A stretch of DNA of 64,000 nucleotides, from contig JAKJHU010001082.1 in assembly GCA_022316685.1 (NCBI GenBank), positions 1 to 64,000 of the forward strand, written 5' to 3'. The stretch is from Progne subis subis (lineage: Eukaryota > Chordata > Aves > Passeriformes > Hirundinidae). Position 1 is the stretch's first letter. Each line of letters opens with the position of its first letter. Both the position numbers and the translations under genes were made by a program. A model generated the notes under the pieces. It was not told the origin of the DNA. It searched no databases and saw only the letters and a list, made by a program, of their open reading frames with translations. Positions 32,458 through 43,399 of this stretch are shown piece by piece.

Positions 32458-33379
32458 TTGCTCTTGATGAAGGGCTGCAGCAGGTAGGACTTGCCAGTTC
32501 TGGCGCTCCTGATCACCAAGAACTTTTAGAGGAAATCTGGAAAACAACTCCCACATTTGGAGCCAAATAGCCAAGATTTCTACATTTGGACCTAAAATTC
32601 CCCAATTTACCCATGTTTGGATAAAATTCCTGCAAATCCTCTCTAGAGATCTCAAAATTCCCACACTTGGACCTGAAATTCCCAAATTCCTGCATTTGCC
32701 TCAAAATTCAAAAAATTTCCCAAGAGAAAACCCAAAATTGCAACATTTAAACCCCAAGAATTCCAGACCCCCAATGACCCTTTATTGGCTCCCACAGACC
32801 CCGATAGAGCCTCTAAAGCACCACCAGAACCCCCCAAACCCCCCCTAGAGAACCCCAGACCCCCCAGACCGCCCCAAATCCCCTACAGGGACTCCCAGAG
32901 CCCGTAGAGACCCCCCGAGATCCCCCACAGGGACACCCAGGCCCCCTGGACCCTCTATAGATCCCCCAGAGATCCCCTATAGCTCCCTCAGACCCTCTCT
33001 GGAGACCCCTAGACCCCCCCAAATCCCCCACAGGGACCCACAGACACCCCCAGACCTCCCCGGAACCGCTAGAGGCTCCCCCAGACCCCTACAGATCCCC
33101 AATACTCCCCTCAAACCCACAAAACCCCTATAAATACCCCCCTACCCCATTTAGGGACCCCCCGTGTCCCTTTACGGAATCCTCTGGACCCTCTAGAGAC
33201 CCCCCCCCCAGACGCCTAGAGAGCCCCTACAGCCCCCCCGCACAACCCCCTTAGGGACACCCAGGCCACCCTAAATCCCCTAGACAACCCCCAAATCCCC
33301 TAGAGAGACCCCCAGGCCCACTCAGACCCCTCAGGATCCCCGAGAGATCCCCCATTGCCCCACCGTAGGTCTCACACAC
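32458..33379 (-). pseudogene. RAB4-like exons 1 and 2, module 2
   Basis: Exon 1 on the minus strand is 33379-33364, with the same GTGTGTGAGACCTACG and GT donor as in module 1. Exon 2 is 32536-32458, again 79 bases after a TTTTCCAG acceptor. Its fourth codon has become TAA, so this copy is closed, and other residues of the P-loop are changed (SARTGKS). Intron length is about 0.83 kb, near that of module 1. Confidence 0.8.
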
Positions 33380-33655
33380 GCGGGAGCCCCGTCGGGGACC
33401 AGCAGCAAAGATGGCGGCACTCCGGGGAAGCAACTTCCGAGCAGTCTGCGCATGCGCCGGAGACAACGCGCCAGCAGATAGGCGGGGCTCAATGGAGAAG
33501 AGAGCTGCAGCCAATGAAAGCGCAGGGAAGGAATGAAATGAGGCGGGCTCAGGGAAAGCGCAGGGCCCGGCAGGGGAAAGGGGCGGGGCCAAGGAAAGGG
33601 CGGGAACGAGGAGGAGAGGGGGCGTGGCCAAGGGGACGCGCCCTCCTACAAGGGC
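33380..33655 (-). promoter_or_regulatory. CpG-rich RAB4-like promoter, module 2
   Basis: It carries the same elements as module 1 in reverse: YY1-like AAGATGGCGGC at 33408-33418, NRF-1-like GCGCATGCGC at 33448-33457, a CCAAT box at about 33513 and GC boxes near 33485 and 33586-33595. It points toward the finger pseudogene B. Confidence 0.75.
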
Positions 33656-35297
33656 TCGCTTTGCCCTAAAATCACCCAAAAGGGTCTGAAATCTCCGGCA
33701 CCGAGACCGAGATCAGCACCAGAAGCGACACCAGCACCAAGACTGAGACCGACACCGGAACCGAGACCGGCACCGCTCTGGGACCCAGAAGGAGACCGAG
33801 ACCGAGACCAAAACCAGCAACAGAAGCGGTGCAGGGACCAAGACTGACACCAAGAGCGACACTGGGACCGGCACCGGGAATGCTTTGGAACCGGCACCGG
33901 CGGCGGGAGCGCTCCAGGACTGCTCCAGGACTGCGGCCAGAACTGAGACCGGGAGCACGCCAGGACTGAGACCAAGAGCGGCACCGGAAACCAGCACCGA
34001 GACTGGAACTGCTCCGGGACCGAGACTGAGACTGGCACTGGGAGCACTCCGGGACCAAGACCGGCACCGGCTCCGGTACCAGGAATGCTCCGAGACAGAG
34101 TCCGAGACTGAGACCAGGAGTGGAACGGGAACCGGCACCGGCACCAAGAATGGCACCGCTCTGGGATCGAGATCGACACCAGGACCGGAATCAGCACCGG
34201 GAGCGCTCCGGGACTGAGACTTGAGACTGGAGGCGGCACCGGGACGGGGATCGGACCCCGAATCGCTCCGGGATTGGCTCCAGGATCGCTCCGGGACCGC
34301 CGCGTTCGCTCCGGGCAGTTTTGGCCGCACACCCGGGCGGCACTGGGAGGGAGCCCTGGGCCGGGCGGGACCGCCTCGGTTCGCGTCGTTCCGGTGCAGC
34401 CATCCTGCTCCATATGATCCCAGTTTGTATGATCCCAGTCTCTGTGGTTCTGATCCATGCGCTGCCAGCCTGTGAAATCCCAGTCCGTGTGATCCCAGTG
34501 TGTACAATCCCAGCCTACAAGGTGCCAGTCCGCATGATCCCAGTCTGTCTGGTCCTGCATGGCACACACTCCAGGGGTGCCAGTCTCGGTGCCAGGCCCG
34601 GTTTCAGTCCCGGCCTCAGTCTCGGTCTCGGATCAGTGCCGGTCCCAGTGTCGGTACCACTGCCTGTCTTGGTCCCGGAGTGCTCCCAGTGCCAATCTCA
34701 TTCTCAGTCCCAGTACCAGAGCGGTGCCAGTCTCGGTGCTGGTTCTGGTGCCGGTCTTGGTCTCAGTCTTGGTCCCAGTTCCAGTTCTGTTGCCGGTTTC
34801 AGTCTTGGTCTCAGTCTCAGTCCCGGTGCCTGTGCAGTGCCGGTCTCAGTTCTGTCGTTGGTTCTGGTCCTAGTGTTGGCCCGGCTCCCGGAGCAGTGTC
34901 GGTGTCAGTTCTGGTGTCGGTTCTGGTCCCAGTGTTGGTCTCAGTGCCGGTCCCAGAGCAGCGCCGCTCTTGGTGCCAGGCTCAGATCCGGTGTCAGTCT
35001 GAGTCTTGGTGCTGGTGCTGGTTCTGGTGCTGATCTTGGTCTCGGTCTCTGTCTCGGTTGTGGTCGTGGAGATTTTAGGCCAGTTTGGGTGATTTTAGGC
35101 AATACTGGGGATGCTTAGCGGGGATTTTAGGTACCTTTGATTGATTTTTGGCCAAACCTTGTGGGTTTTAGGGTGGATTTTTGGTAATTTTGGATTACTT
35201 TAGTCGCATTTGGTTGATTTTAGGCCAAATCTGGTGGGGTATAGTCCAATTTGGGTGATTTTTGCATAAGCAAAAACACATAAGCTGTGTGCGCGAC
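33656..35297. repeat. Minisatellites at the outer end of module 2
   Basis: 33690-34250 is the inverted GGTCTCGGT array. 34400-34560 is the inverted ACTGGGATC 15-mer array. 34575-35060 is another GGTGCCGGTCTCAGT array. 35070-35270 is TTTTAGGC-like. The open frames here are repeat artefacts. The provirus begins at 35298. Confidence 0.8.
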
Positions 35298-35590
35298 TGT
35301 GGGAGATTAGGGACAGGCGGTCGGAAGATATCGCGTTGTACGGGCAGACAGAACCCCTCCCTCAACACTTAGTTGTTTAGTGTCCTTGATAAGGTAAGCA
35401 ACACGTAACTTGTAACATAAGCAGACGGATGTGATGTAGCAAACAGAGGTTTTATAACTCCATGTAACCAGTTAATAAACGCCATTAGCCGTCCACCACA
35501 CTGGTGTCTGTGAGCTGGTGGCCCGAGCAGCCTGGCTGTGGCTGCCGTGTCGTTCCCGAACCAGGTCGCTACGCCTCAGCGGAGGCAGCA
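35298..35590 (+). repeat. 5' LTR of the TgERV-F-like provirus
   Basis: It runs TGTGGGAGATTAGG to GGCAGCA, with TTTTATAA near 35452 as TATA-like element and AATAAA at 35473-35478. It differs from the 3' LTR at roughly ten positions. Confidence 0.9.
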
Positions 35591-35592
35591 AG

Positions 35593-35610
35593 TGGTGCCG
35601 AAACCCCCAG
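35593..35610 (+). other. Primer-binding site, tRNA-Phe type
   Basis: TGGTGCCGAAACCC matches the complement of the tRNA-Phe 3' end for 14 bases, then diverges. It begins two bases after the LTR CA. Confidence 0.75.
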
Positions 35611-35709
35611 GAGTCGCCCGGGAGATCGGGAGTCGCCTGGACGGGTGAACGACGGCCGAGCGGCGGGCCAGCTCGGCGGGAGGGACGCCTCCAGACCCGT
35701 GGGAGAAGG

Positions 35710-37535
35710 ATGGAACCTCTCATGAAGGTCGTATCTCAGATTCATAAGCAGTGGGGAATTGATTGTAAAGCAAAAGATTTTACCCTCGCAGTGACGAGGC
35801 TTTTGCAACTTAGTATTATTGATAGACCGGTGGATATCCTCCACCCAGATGTTTGGGATCAATGCACTAAGGCTCTCGCTGAAGACACAATGTCTTCTGG
35901 CTCAGGGAAAAATCTTAAGGCATGGGGGAGGGTCGTGGAAGCTTTACAGAAGGCTCTGCACGAGCAAGAAACCTGGAAAGCTGCCCGAAATTGTTTAAAG
36001 ATTTCTCCTCAATTGGGTATCGCGGCAGCGATGCAAACTTTCTCAGAGGGAACTGTTGTTGAGAATTTTCAGAGTGTAAAAGAATGCAGTCTGAAAGTTA
36101 GTGATAATGTGCAGAGTGTTGATGGGGTTGGTTCTACCGAATGCAGAAGCTCAGAAGAGCAAGAGCTCGCTTCAGAGCCTCCAAACTCAAGGTCACTCTC
36201 TGAGGGGATAAAACAGATGCAGTCATTTTACAACAATCTAGCTGAAGAAGCTAGGAATACTGGAAAAGCGGGGGAGGGACCCCCACCTTATGCGCCTCAA
36301 GATAGCGCTGAATCCGAGAGGGAAAGCAGGACAGAAAACAAAGAAGGTCATGTAGATAGTGGGCTCGTTGCCAATGAAAACGAAGAGAGCTTGTTTGTTA
36401 ACGCGGGGGCGCGCGAGCAGAAAAAGGGAAAAGAGCTCAAAGAGATAACTGAAGCTAATCTTTGCCAAAAAGCATGTTTTTCTAAGGCGAGAAGCTCCCA
36501 CAGCAGGAGGCGGGGGCAGCGCAGGTGCAAGGAGCGGCCCAGCCCTGAGAGAAAGGGGCAGAGGCCCAGAGGGAAGGAACGGCCCAGCCCTGAGGGAAAG
36601 GGGCGGGGCCAAGAGGGAAGGGACGGCGGCCCAGCCCTGAGGGAAAGGGGCGGGGCCCAGGGGGAAGGGACGGCCCAGCCCTGAGAGAAAGGGGCGGGGC
36701 CCAGAGGGAAGGGACGGCCCAGCCCTGAGGGAAAGGGGCGGGGCCCAGGGGGAAGGGACGGCCCAGCCCTGAGAGAAAGGGGCGGGGCCCAGAGGGAAGG
36801 GACGGCCCAGCCCTGAGAGAAAGGGGTGGGGCCAAGAGGGAAGGGATGGCCCAGCCCTGAGGGAAAGGGGCGAGGTCGGAGCCCGACCAAAAGGCTCCGG
36901 AGCCCGGAAGCAGCCAGTCAGTTGACTTCCGGCACTGAATCGGACTCTAGCTGGGACGGGGACAGCCAGTCCTCCGCTGCCGGCTCTGGCTCCGACTCCG
37001 ACAAAGAAGAAGTAACAGTATATAAAATCAGTAACAACGGTGTTTCTACTCGGGTTGAGGGGAAGTCAGAAAAAGAATGAACTCCCCTCACAGACTGGAG
37101 GAAGATACAGATGTGCCGATTGGGGTCCATCGGCAAAACTAGCTTTTCCAGTTTGATTAGGGGGGGGCAGGTGGAAACCAGAGAACGTACTCACAGGTAA
37201 ATCCTAAAGATGTGCAAGCAATTGTTAAAGCAATCACTGACAGAGGGATCAATTCAGCAATGGTTTCTACTCTCATTGATAGTGTTTTTGGAGGGGATGA
37301 CATGCTCCCATTTGACATAAAGCAAACCTGCAGATTGATTTTTGATGGGGCAGGGATGATAGTTTTTAAACAAGAGTGGGAGGAAAATTGCACAAAGCAA
37401 CTAGCTTTGGTCACTGGTGCAGATCATCCGCTACACGGCTCCAGCCTGCAGCGGCTCATGGGCACAAACCCAACCATGATCACCCCCCAGGCACAATCCG
37501 AGGGCCTATGGGCCCATGAGGTGATGCCAGCCTAG
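35710..37535 (+). pseudogene. gag: Alpharetrovirus-like gag remnant
   Basis: The ATG at 35710 opens a matrix domain of about 100 residues whose helices and Trp positions (VWDQCTKAL, LKAWGRVVEALQKA) resemble those of alpharetroviral matrix. A PPPY late-domain motif for ESCRT recruitment lies near 36280-36291. The frame then enters a GC-rich tandem array and closes at 36684. An acidic Ser/Asp-rich segment follows in another frame (to 37080). The capsid N-terminal domain is open at 37212-37535, ending in a TAG. The capsid C-terminus, nucleocapsid and pol are gone. Gag would build the particle; the copy is dead. Confidence 0.8.
36530..36875 (+). repeat. 44-bp GC-box minisatellite inside gag
   Basis: Seven to eight copies of a 44-bp unit (CGGCCCAGCCCTGAG, then AAAGGGGCGGGGC, then CCAGAGGGAAGGGA) lie between the PPPY region and capsid. 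Because 44 is not a multiple of three, each copy shifts the frame. Five or so copies hold GGGGCGGGGC, an Sp1-like GC box. Confidence 0.9.
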
Positions 37536-37550
37536 TCGAAAGACTGATAA

Positions 37551-38297
37551 GTGGGCAGTCCTGTTCCTATCAGGAATGTGGGTCTGTCAAAAATTGGAAT
37601 AACCCCCTGTGTGTACCTTAGCAAATTCTATAACCTTGCTGACTTTTGTGTCCAAGTTCTGATTGTTCCTAGAGTCCTGTATCACCAAGAAGAAGAAATG
37701 TATCACTTTTTAGAAGAAACCATCCAGCTCCACAAAAGAGAAGTAATAACACGTATAACCATTGCACTGCTCCTTGGCCTAGGAGCCACTGGCACAGCCA
37801 CAGGTGTTTCAGCTCTCGTGATCCAACATCAAAGACTTTCTCAGCTGCAAATGACAATTGACGAAGACTTACTGAGAATTGAAAAATCCATCTCCTCTCT
37901 GGAAAGATCTATCTCCTCGCTTTCGGAAGTCGTCCTGCAGAACAGGCGAGGACTGGACCTCTCGCTCATGCAGCAAGGAGGCCTGTGTGCCGCCTTGAGA
38001 GAAGAATGCTGTTTTTATGCAGACCATACCGGAGTCGTGCGACACTCCATGGCCCAACTCAGGGAAAGACTGGCCCAGAGAAAGAGAGAGAGAGAGGCCC
38101 AACGAGGATGGTTCGAGTCATGGTTCAATCAGTCCCCATGGCTGGCCACCCTTGTTTCCACCCTAATAGGCCCTCTCACCATGATACTCTTGGTATTGAT
38201 TTTTGGGCCTTGCATTTTGAACAAGTTAGTGTCGTTTGTTAGAAGCCGTTTAGAGAAAGTCGACATCCTGTTTGTCGAACGCCTGCAATTACCATGA
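37551..38297 (+). pseudogene. env: Gamma-type env remnant: surface tail and transmembrane subunit
   Basis: The frame is open for 248 codons and starts at a non-ATG codon at the deletion edge. It holds the last part of the surface subunit with a degraded KR cleavage site near 37733-37740, a hydrophobic Gly/Ala-rich fusion-peptide-like segment, heptad-repeat helices, a QNRRGLD-type segment, a CX6CC motif near 37984-38015, and a C-terminal membrane span near 38150-38220. This layout is gammaretroviral, unlike the gag. Known envelope proteins of this type mediate membrane fusion. Without the receptor-binding part, this copy is only a fragment. The transmembrane region itself shows no stop. Confidence 0.85.
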
Positions 38298-38408
38298 AGT
38301 GCACTTATTACTAACATGTTGTATCACTTTGTATCCTATTATACTAACTTTAACAGCCTTTGCATTTTTTATAACATTTATACTTTTATAGGTGTTTTAC
38401 TTAGTCAT

Positions 38409-38424
38409 GAGAGGGGAGGGGAGA
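38409..38424 (+). other. Polypurine tract
   Basis: GAGAGGGGAGGGGAGA abuts the TG of the 3' LTR exactly. Confidence 0.9.
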
Positions 38425-38717
38425 TGTGGGAGATTAGGGACAGGCGGTCGGAAGATATCGCGTTGTACGGGCCGACAGAACCCCTCCCTCAACACTTAGT
38501 TGGTTAGTGTCCTTGATAAGGTAAGCAACACCTAACTTGTAACATAAGCAGACGGATGTGATGTAGCAAACAGAGGTTTTATAACTCCATGTAACCAGTT
38601 AATAAACGCCATTAGCCGTCCACCACACTGGTGTCTGTGAGCCGGTGGTCCGAGCAGCCTGGCTGTGGCTGCTGTGTCGGTCCTGAACCAGGTCGCTACG
38701 CCTCAGCGGATGCAGCA
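38425..38717 (+). repeat. 3' LTR of the TgERV-F-like provirus
   Basis: It is 293 bases, the same length as the 5' LTR, from TGTGGGAG to TGCAGCA, with the same TATA-like and AATAAA sites. Confidence 0.9.
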
Positions 38718-38764
38718 AATAACACAAATTATAAGGGAAGGATTTGAATTCCTCATTTCCTAGA

Positions 38765-38985
38765 GAAGCCTGCCTCTCCTTAGCAGACACCTCTCTTTTT
38801 TCAAACCAAGGCACAAGGCCATGCTACAGCTGCACCTGGCAGCTCCGAGCAAGGCCTCATGTCCCATACAATAAACCTCTTCTTCTAAAACCTAACTTCA
38901 GAGATCTCTCGTCTACATTCATCCACACCGTCCTGGAGTCTTCAGCAGCAGCGGAGGAAGTATTTCTACAGGAGAAGAAGTAGCA
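38765..38985 (+). repeat. Two LTR tail fragments
   Basis: 38765-38812 matches the end of the ERV-L-like LTR (GCCTGCCTCTCCTTAGCAGA and TTTCAAACCAAG). 38813-38985 is the R-U5 part of another LTR with AATAAA near 38871; the same family is at 45302-45560. Both are sense strand. Confidence 0.65.
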
Positions 38986-38989
38986 AAAC

Positions 38990-40040
38990 CCTTTAACCTT
39001 AGCAATTGTTGGGTCTGCGGAGGGCCAGGGGGATCTGACGACTGGCCATGGGTGGCCAGCCCAGTCGAACCCAAACGGTGGGTTAGCACCCTGAGTGAAG
39101 TCAATAATGGAACAGGATTTTGCGATGAGGAAGGAAGTCCATGGCGGCTTCATTCCTCTGAAAGAGGCATTTCTTGTCTAAATAGAACAGGAGGCGTATA
39201 TGTAGGAAAAAGTGTCTGCGACTGGACTTTGAGTTGAGATTGTTGGACCCCCAACTGCCCTCCTTATGATTGTTCCAGATATCAAGGCAGATAGAATCAA
39301 ACACACGTTAAGCTCACTAATGGTAGCTGGGTAAGGTGCTCCTTCCATAATCACCAAAAGAATTTTGAAGGCTGTAAAGCAGTGGGAAAGGATAGGGTTT
39401 TTGACCCTTTATTTTTAAGCTGGCCCCGAGATAATTCCACAAGTAGGACACATGTTGCTGATGACTATCAGTAGAAGTGGCAGCACCGGAATGGAACTCA
39501 GACCCTTTTTTAATAGCTTCCAGTCCAGCTCCAACAAAACAGATCCGGGATGTAACTGCAAGTAAAAACCTGATGTGAGAGCTTAGAAATGCAATATTCC
39601 AACATCAGATAGTATTAGATTATTTATTAGAAGAAGAAAGAGGAGTGTGTGGCAAATTAAATGACTCAAACTGCTGTTTGCAAATAGATGACAATAGAAA
39701 AGTAGTAAAACAAATAACAAAAAGAATATAAAAAGTTAGCTCATGTGCCAGTCCAAACATAAAAAAGATAGAATGGGACATGTTTTCATAGTTACCCGGT
39801 GAACTATGAGTTAAACAAATGTTTTTCTTTCCTCTCATATGTTAGAGCAACTCTAATCTTTTTACCACGCATGATCCCTTGCTTAGTACAACTTATTCAA
39901 CACGTGATCAAAGGGATGCAGGTAGCAGCCAAGCCTACTGATCCAGAGAGAGCTACAAAAGGACAGAAATGGATGTCACTGCAAATAATTGCAAACCCAA
40001 AAAAGACCCAAGAACAAAAAATAGTCAATGATACCTAAAA
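38990..40040 (+). pseudogene. env: Env remnant of another ERV
   Basis: The surface part, about 38990-39240, has a CWVCGGP motif and several Cys and N-glycosylation sequons. Its frame closes near 39236. At 39600-39730 a transmembrane-subunit core follows with GVCGKLNDSNCC, a Cys pair spaced CX7CC rather than CX6CC. 39840-40038 holds a membrane-proximal tail. Frames differ and stops are frequent. A purine stretch (AAAAGAGGAGGGA) near 40066-40077 precedes the LTR at 40078, so this is the 3' end of an element whose LTR is shared by the modules. Older and more decayed than the TgERV-F-like copy. Confidence 0.7.
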
Positions 40041-40077
40041 TTAGTAGAGACAATTATTAAAAATAAAAGAGGAGGGA

Positions 40078-40571
40078 TCGAGAGGAATGACAAGATTTGT
40101 CTTTACACACAAGCCCTGGGTCTGCTGGTAGATCAAACGAGCACTGAGAGATGAGAGAAACAATGGGAAGGATTCTACTGATTGATGAATGGAAAAGAAG
40201 ATACTTGCCTTTACAAACAAACCATAGGTTTGTAAATGAAATTGAATATTGAAAGATGAAAGCAACAATGGGGAAAAACCCATAAATCTCAAAAAATTAA
40301 AAATTAGGGGGGTTATACATTAAAAGGGGAATCTTAGGCATTTTGGGAAGTTTGTACCTCTCAAGTACCTCAGCCAATGGGGAAAGAGAGAGGGAAATGC
40401 AGACAGGAAATTATTAGGATAAAAAAGGAGGCTGCATCCGCCAAAAAACTGAGAGACCTCAGGGGAAATGCCCCATGGCCTCTCCCTTTATTCAAATAAA
40501 GTAAAAGGACTCCTCTGTCTCCTTCTTGGACATAATCCTCTGGTGTGCGTGGATTAATTTTCCTAACAACA
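40078..40571 (+). repeat. LTR shared by the 3' flanks of modules 1, 3 and 4
   Basis: It begins after the polypurine tract and ends near CCTAACAACA at 40571, with CAAATAAAGTAAAAGG near 40493 as poly(A) region. Relative to the finger gene of module 3 it is antisense. Unlike the copies at 24008 and 56640, it still has internal retroviral sequence attached. Confidence 0.75.
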
Positions 40572-41110
40572 CAATCAGCTGAGAAGGTGGCACTCTGAAA
40601 ACAGAACTGACACTGACTGAAAATGAATGGGACAGAAATCAATAACCCTGAATGTTTGATTGACTATCAGGTACATCCCACTCACCCAGCCCCACACAAT
40701 CCTGATCCCATTGCTCCAAATTTGGATCCCACATCTCCCAATCTCCTTCCAACCCCATCTCACCCTGGAAGCTGTGGAATCGAATAAGTTGGGCATGGGA
40801 TTGAGTTTTTCTGAGGTGGGAACAAGCCATTTGGGGTGGGATTGAACCCTGTCAGTTAAATTTGAGTTGTTCTCAGTGGGATTGGAGTGATTTTGAGCTG
40901 ACAGACCAATTCCTCTTGGCTTCTGGAGTGCAAAGAGAGGTAGAAGAGAAAAAAATTAGAGCCAAAAAAAGGATAAGCAGCCAGGTGTCTTCCCAACATG
41001 GACCACAGGGAATGTGGGTCACCAGGGCTCTCATGCAACCTCCAGTGGGGGATGCAGTTGGAGCAGAGCACGAAGCTCTTCCTGCACTGGGGGCACTCGC
41101 AGGGCTTCCC

Positions 41111-42469
41111 TTACTGGTGCCTCCGTTGGTGTATGGTCATGTGAGACTTCTGTGAAAAGCTCTTCCCACACTGGGGACACTCGTGGGGCCTCTCCCTGCT
41201 GTGCATGTGCCGGTGGTTGGAGAGCGTGGAGTTGCGTGTGAAACCCTTCCCACAGTCAGGACAGCGGAAGGGCCTCTCCTCTGTGTGAATCCGCTGGTGC
41301 AGGAGGAGATCGGAGCTCGTGCAGAACCTCTTGCTGCATTTATCACACTCATAAGGCTTCTCCCCAGTGTGGGTCCTCTGGTGGCGGATCAGGTTGCAGC
41401 TCTGTATGAAGCTCATCCCACATACATCACACTCGTGGGGCCTCTCCCCGGTGTGGATGCGCCTGTGGCGGGTGAGGTTGGAGTTGTGCTTGAAGCCCTT
41501 CCCACAGTCGGGGCAGCGGAAGGGCCTCTCCTCTATGTGTGTCTGCTGATGTTCAAGGAGCTGGGAGCTGGTCAGAAACCCCATCCCACACTCGGAACAC
41601 TTGTAGGGCCTCTCCCCAGTGTGGATCCTTTGGTGGACGGTCAGCTTGGTACGGTGTCTGAAGCACTTCCCACATTCTCCACACTTGTATGGCCGTTCCC
41701 CAGTGTGGATCCTCTGGTGTTGGGTTAGGTTGGAGCTCTCTCTGAACCTCTTCCCACATTCCCCACACTCATAGGGCAATTCCCCCTTGTGGATTCTCTG
41801 GTGACAGATCAGGCTGGAGCTCTCTCTGAAGCTCTTCCCACATTCCCCACACTCGTAGGGCCGTTCGTCTGTGTGAATCCTCTGGTGGAGAAGCAGGTCG
41901 CTCCGCCACCTGAAGCTCTTTGCACACCCAAAGCACTTGTGGGGCTTCTCCCCATCATGAAGCTGCTCATGGACCACCAGGTCTGAGCTCTGGCTCCATC
42001 TCTGGCCGCCTTCCTGGCACAGGGTGGCTCTTTCCTCCTCAGATCCTCGTGATCTGCTTTTGCAGTCTCTTCTCACGAGGGATCGCCAGGACTTTTCCTC
42101 CCCGTTGGATTCCTGCCCCGTGGAGCCGCTCAAAACGGCCTCTTCCACGAGGATCTGCTGTGGGGATTTGTCCTCCCCGGTCTCCATGCTCAGCTCCTTG
42201 TCTGGGGGAGGAAGGACAAGGAGAGGATGGGATTTGCCTCCGTGCCAGAGGGAAGGGGAAGGAGATCCCCTCAGTGCGTCCCCGGCAGGACGGCGTCGGC
42301 TGCGGGGTTGTCCTGCAGCCGGGGCCATGCTGGGCTGGGAGATGGAGCAGGAGAGAGGGGGAAAGGGGCACTGACTTCCTCCTCACCTGCCTGGCTGTCC
42401 TGGGGCACCTTCCTCTTCCTCACAGCCTCCTCCTCCATCCTGCGAAGGTTTGGGAATTGGAAATCCTGT
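41111..42469 (-). CDS. C2H2 zinc-finger protein, 10 fingers (copy C, intact)
   Basis: On the minus strand the ATG is at 42438-42436, the first coding exon ends at 42387 before a GT donor, and the second exon runs from 42201 to the TAA at 41113-41111. The joint has the same phase as copy A and gives 380 residues. The charged N-terminus is as in copy A ([10 protein letters not shown] start; [10 protein letters not shown] variation). Ten C2H2 fingers follow. Contact positions vary among copies: for example, finger 4 has RHRTKLTVH where copy B has RRRNSLTMH. The last finger ends HQRRHQ as in copy D. The module is cut at about 45000, so the RAB4-like promoter is missing; whether it is expressed is unclear. 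Presumed nuclear DNA-binding protein. Confidence 0.88.
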
Positions 42470-42849
42470 CTGGGGAGAGAACAAGGGATGAGCACGTTGA
42501 GTTTGAAGGTCTCTCTGCCCAAGACCATCTCTAGAAGTCACCAGGCATCTGGGGTCCATAAAAAACAGGCAATTGGGAGTGAGTGGATCTACACTGGGGG
42601 CAACTGGGAGTGACTGGGACCATGCTGAGAGGCACTGGGACTATTCCAGGGGAAACTGGGATAATACTGTGAGGAACTGGGAACAACTGGAACTTTGATG
42701 GGGGAAATTGAGATCATACTGGGATCACACTGGGAACAGCTGGGTCTGTGCTGGGAAGAACTGGGATCACACTGAGGGTGACGGGAATCATACTGGGATT
42801 GACTGGGAGTGGCTGTGAGCAACTGGAATCCTGCTGAGTGTGGAGTCCC

Positions 42850-43395
42850 TGCAGCCCCTTGCCATAATACCTAGGGCCTGGCCTTGGCAGGACAGATCAT
42901 AGAGTCACCTGCCCAGCCTGAGACAGAGAACTTCCCAATGGGGCTCTGGACACGATGGTTTGCCTCAGTTTCTCCCCTCCCTGATTCCCCTGGCCCTTTG
43001 GGTTCTCCTTTCCTCTGGGTCTCCATTGGTTTGGGGTTCCCGGGGACTGGCCCTGTTTTCCCTAGAGGACACTGACCTTTCCTGCCCTTTGCTCTGCCCC
43101 CGTGCCTCAAGGTCTTGGGCTGCTGAAGCTCACACTTGAGCTGCAGACCGGCACACGTGCTCCCCTTTCCAATCTGGATTCCCCTTGGGCTTCTGGAAAT
43201 AAACCTGGCTGGAACTGAGCCAGTGCAAAGGCCTTCTGGCCTCTCCTTGCTGAGCTGCCCACGTGGCGTGTGTGCATGTGTGAGCTTGACTGCTTCGCCT
43301 GAGCTTCCCCAAGCGGCCTTTCCACCGCAGAGGCTTATCGGCTCTGGGCTTCAGCTCCACTCCCAAAAACCACAACGCAACACGCTTTGGCCCAA
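42850..43395. repeat. Conserved 0.55-kb block, copy 3 (inverted)
   Basis: Nearly identical to 30725-31270, including the CCCACGTGGC E-box near 43259 and the AATAAA at 43198-43203. Confidence 0.7.
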
Positions 43396-43399
43396 AATT

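Larger units (their letters stand above)
35298..38717 (+). mobile_element. TgERV-F-like provirus, pol deleted
   Basis: Two 293-bp LTRs bracket an alpharetrovirus-like gag and a gamma-type env transmembrane region, with a tRNA-Phe-type primer site. This combination matches a songbird lineage described as TgERV-F, as I remember it. All of pol, the capsid C-terminus and nearly all of the surface subunit are missing between about 37535 and 37560. The flanks (GCGCGAC and AATAAC) show no target duplication. Confidence 0.85.
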
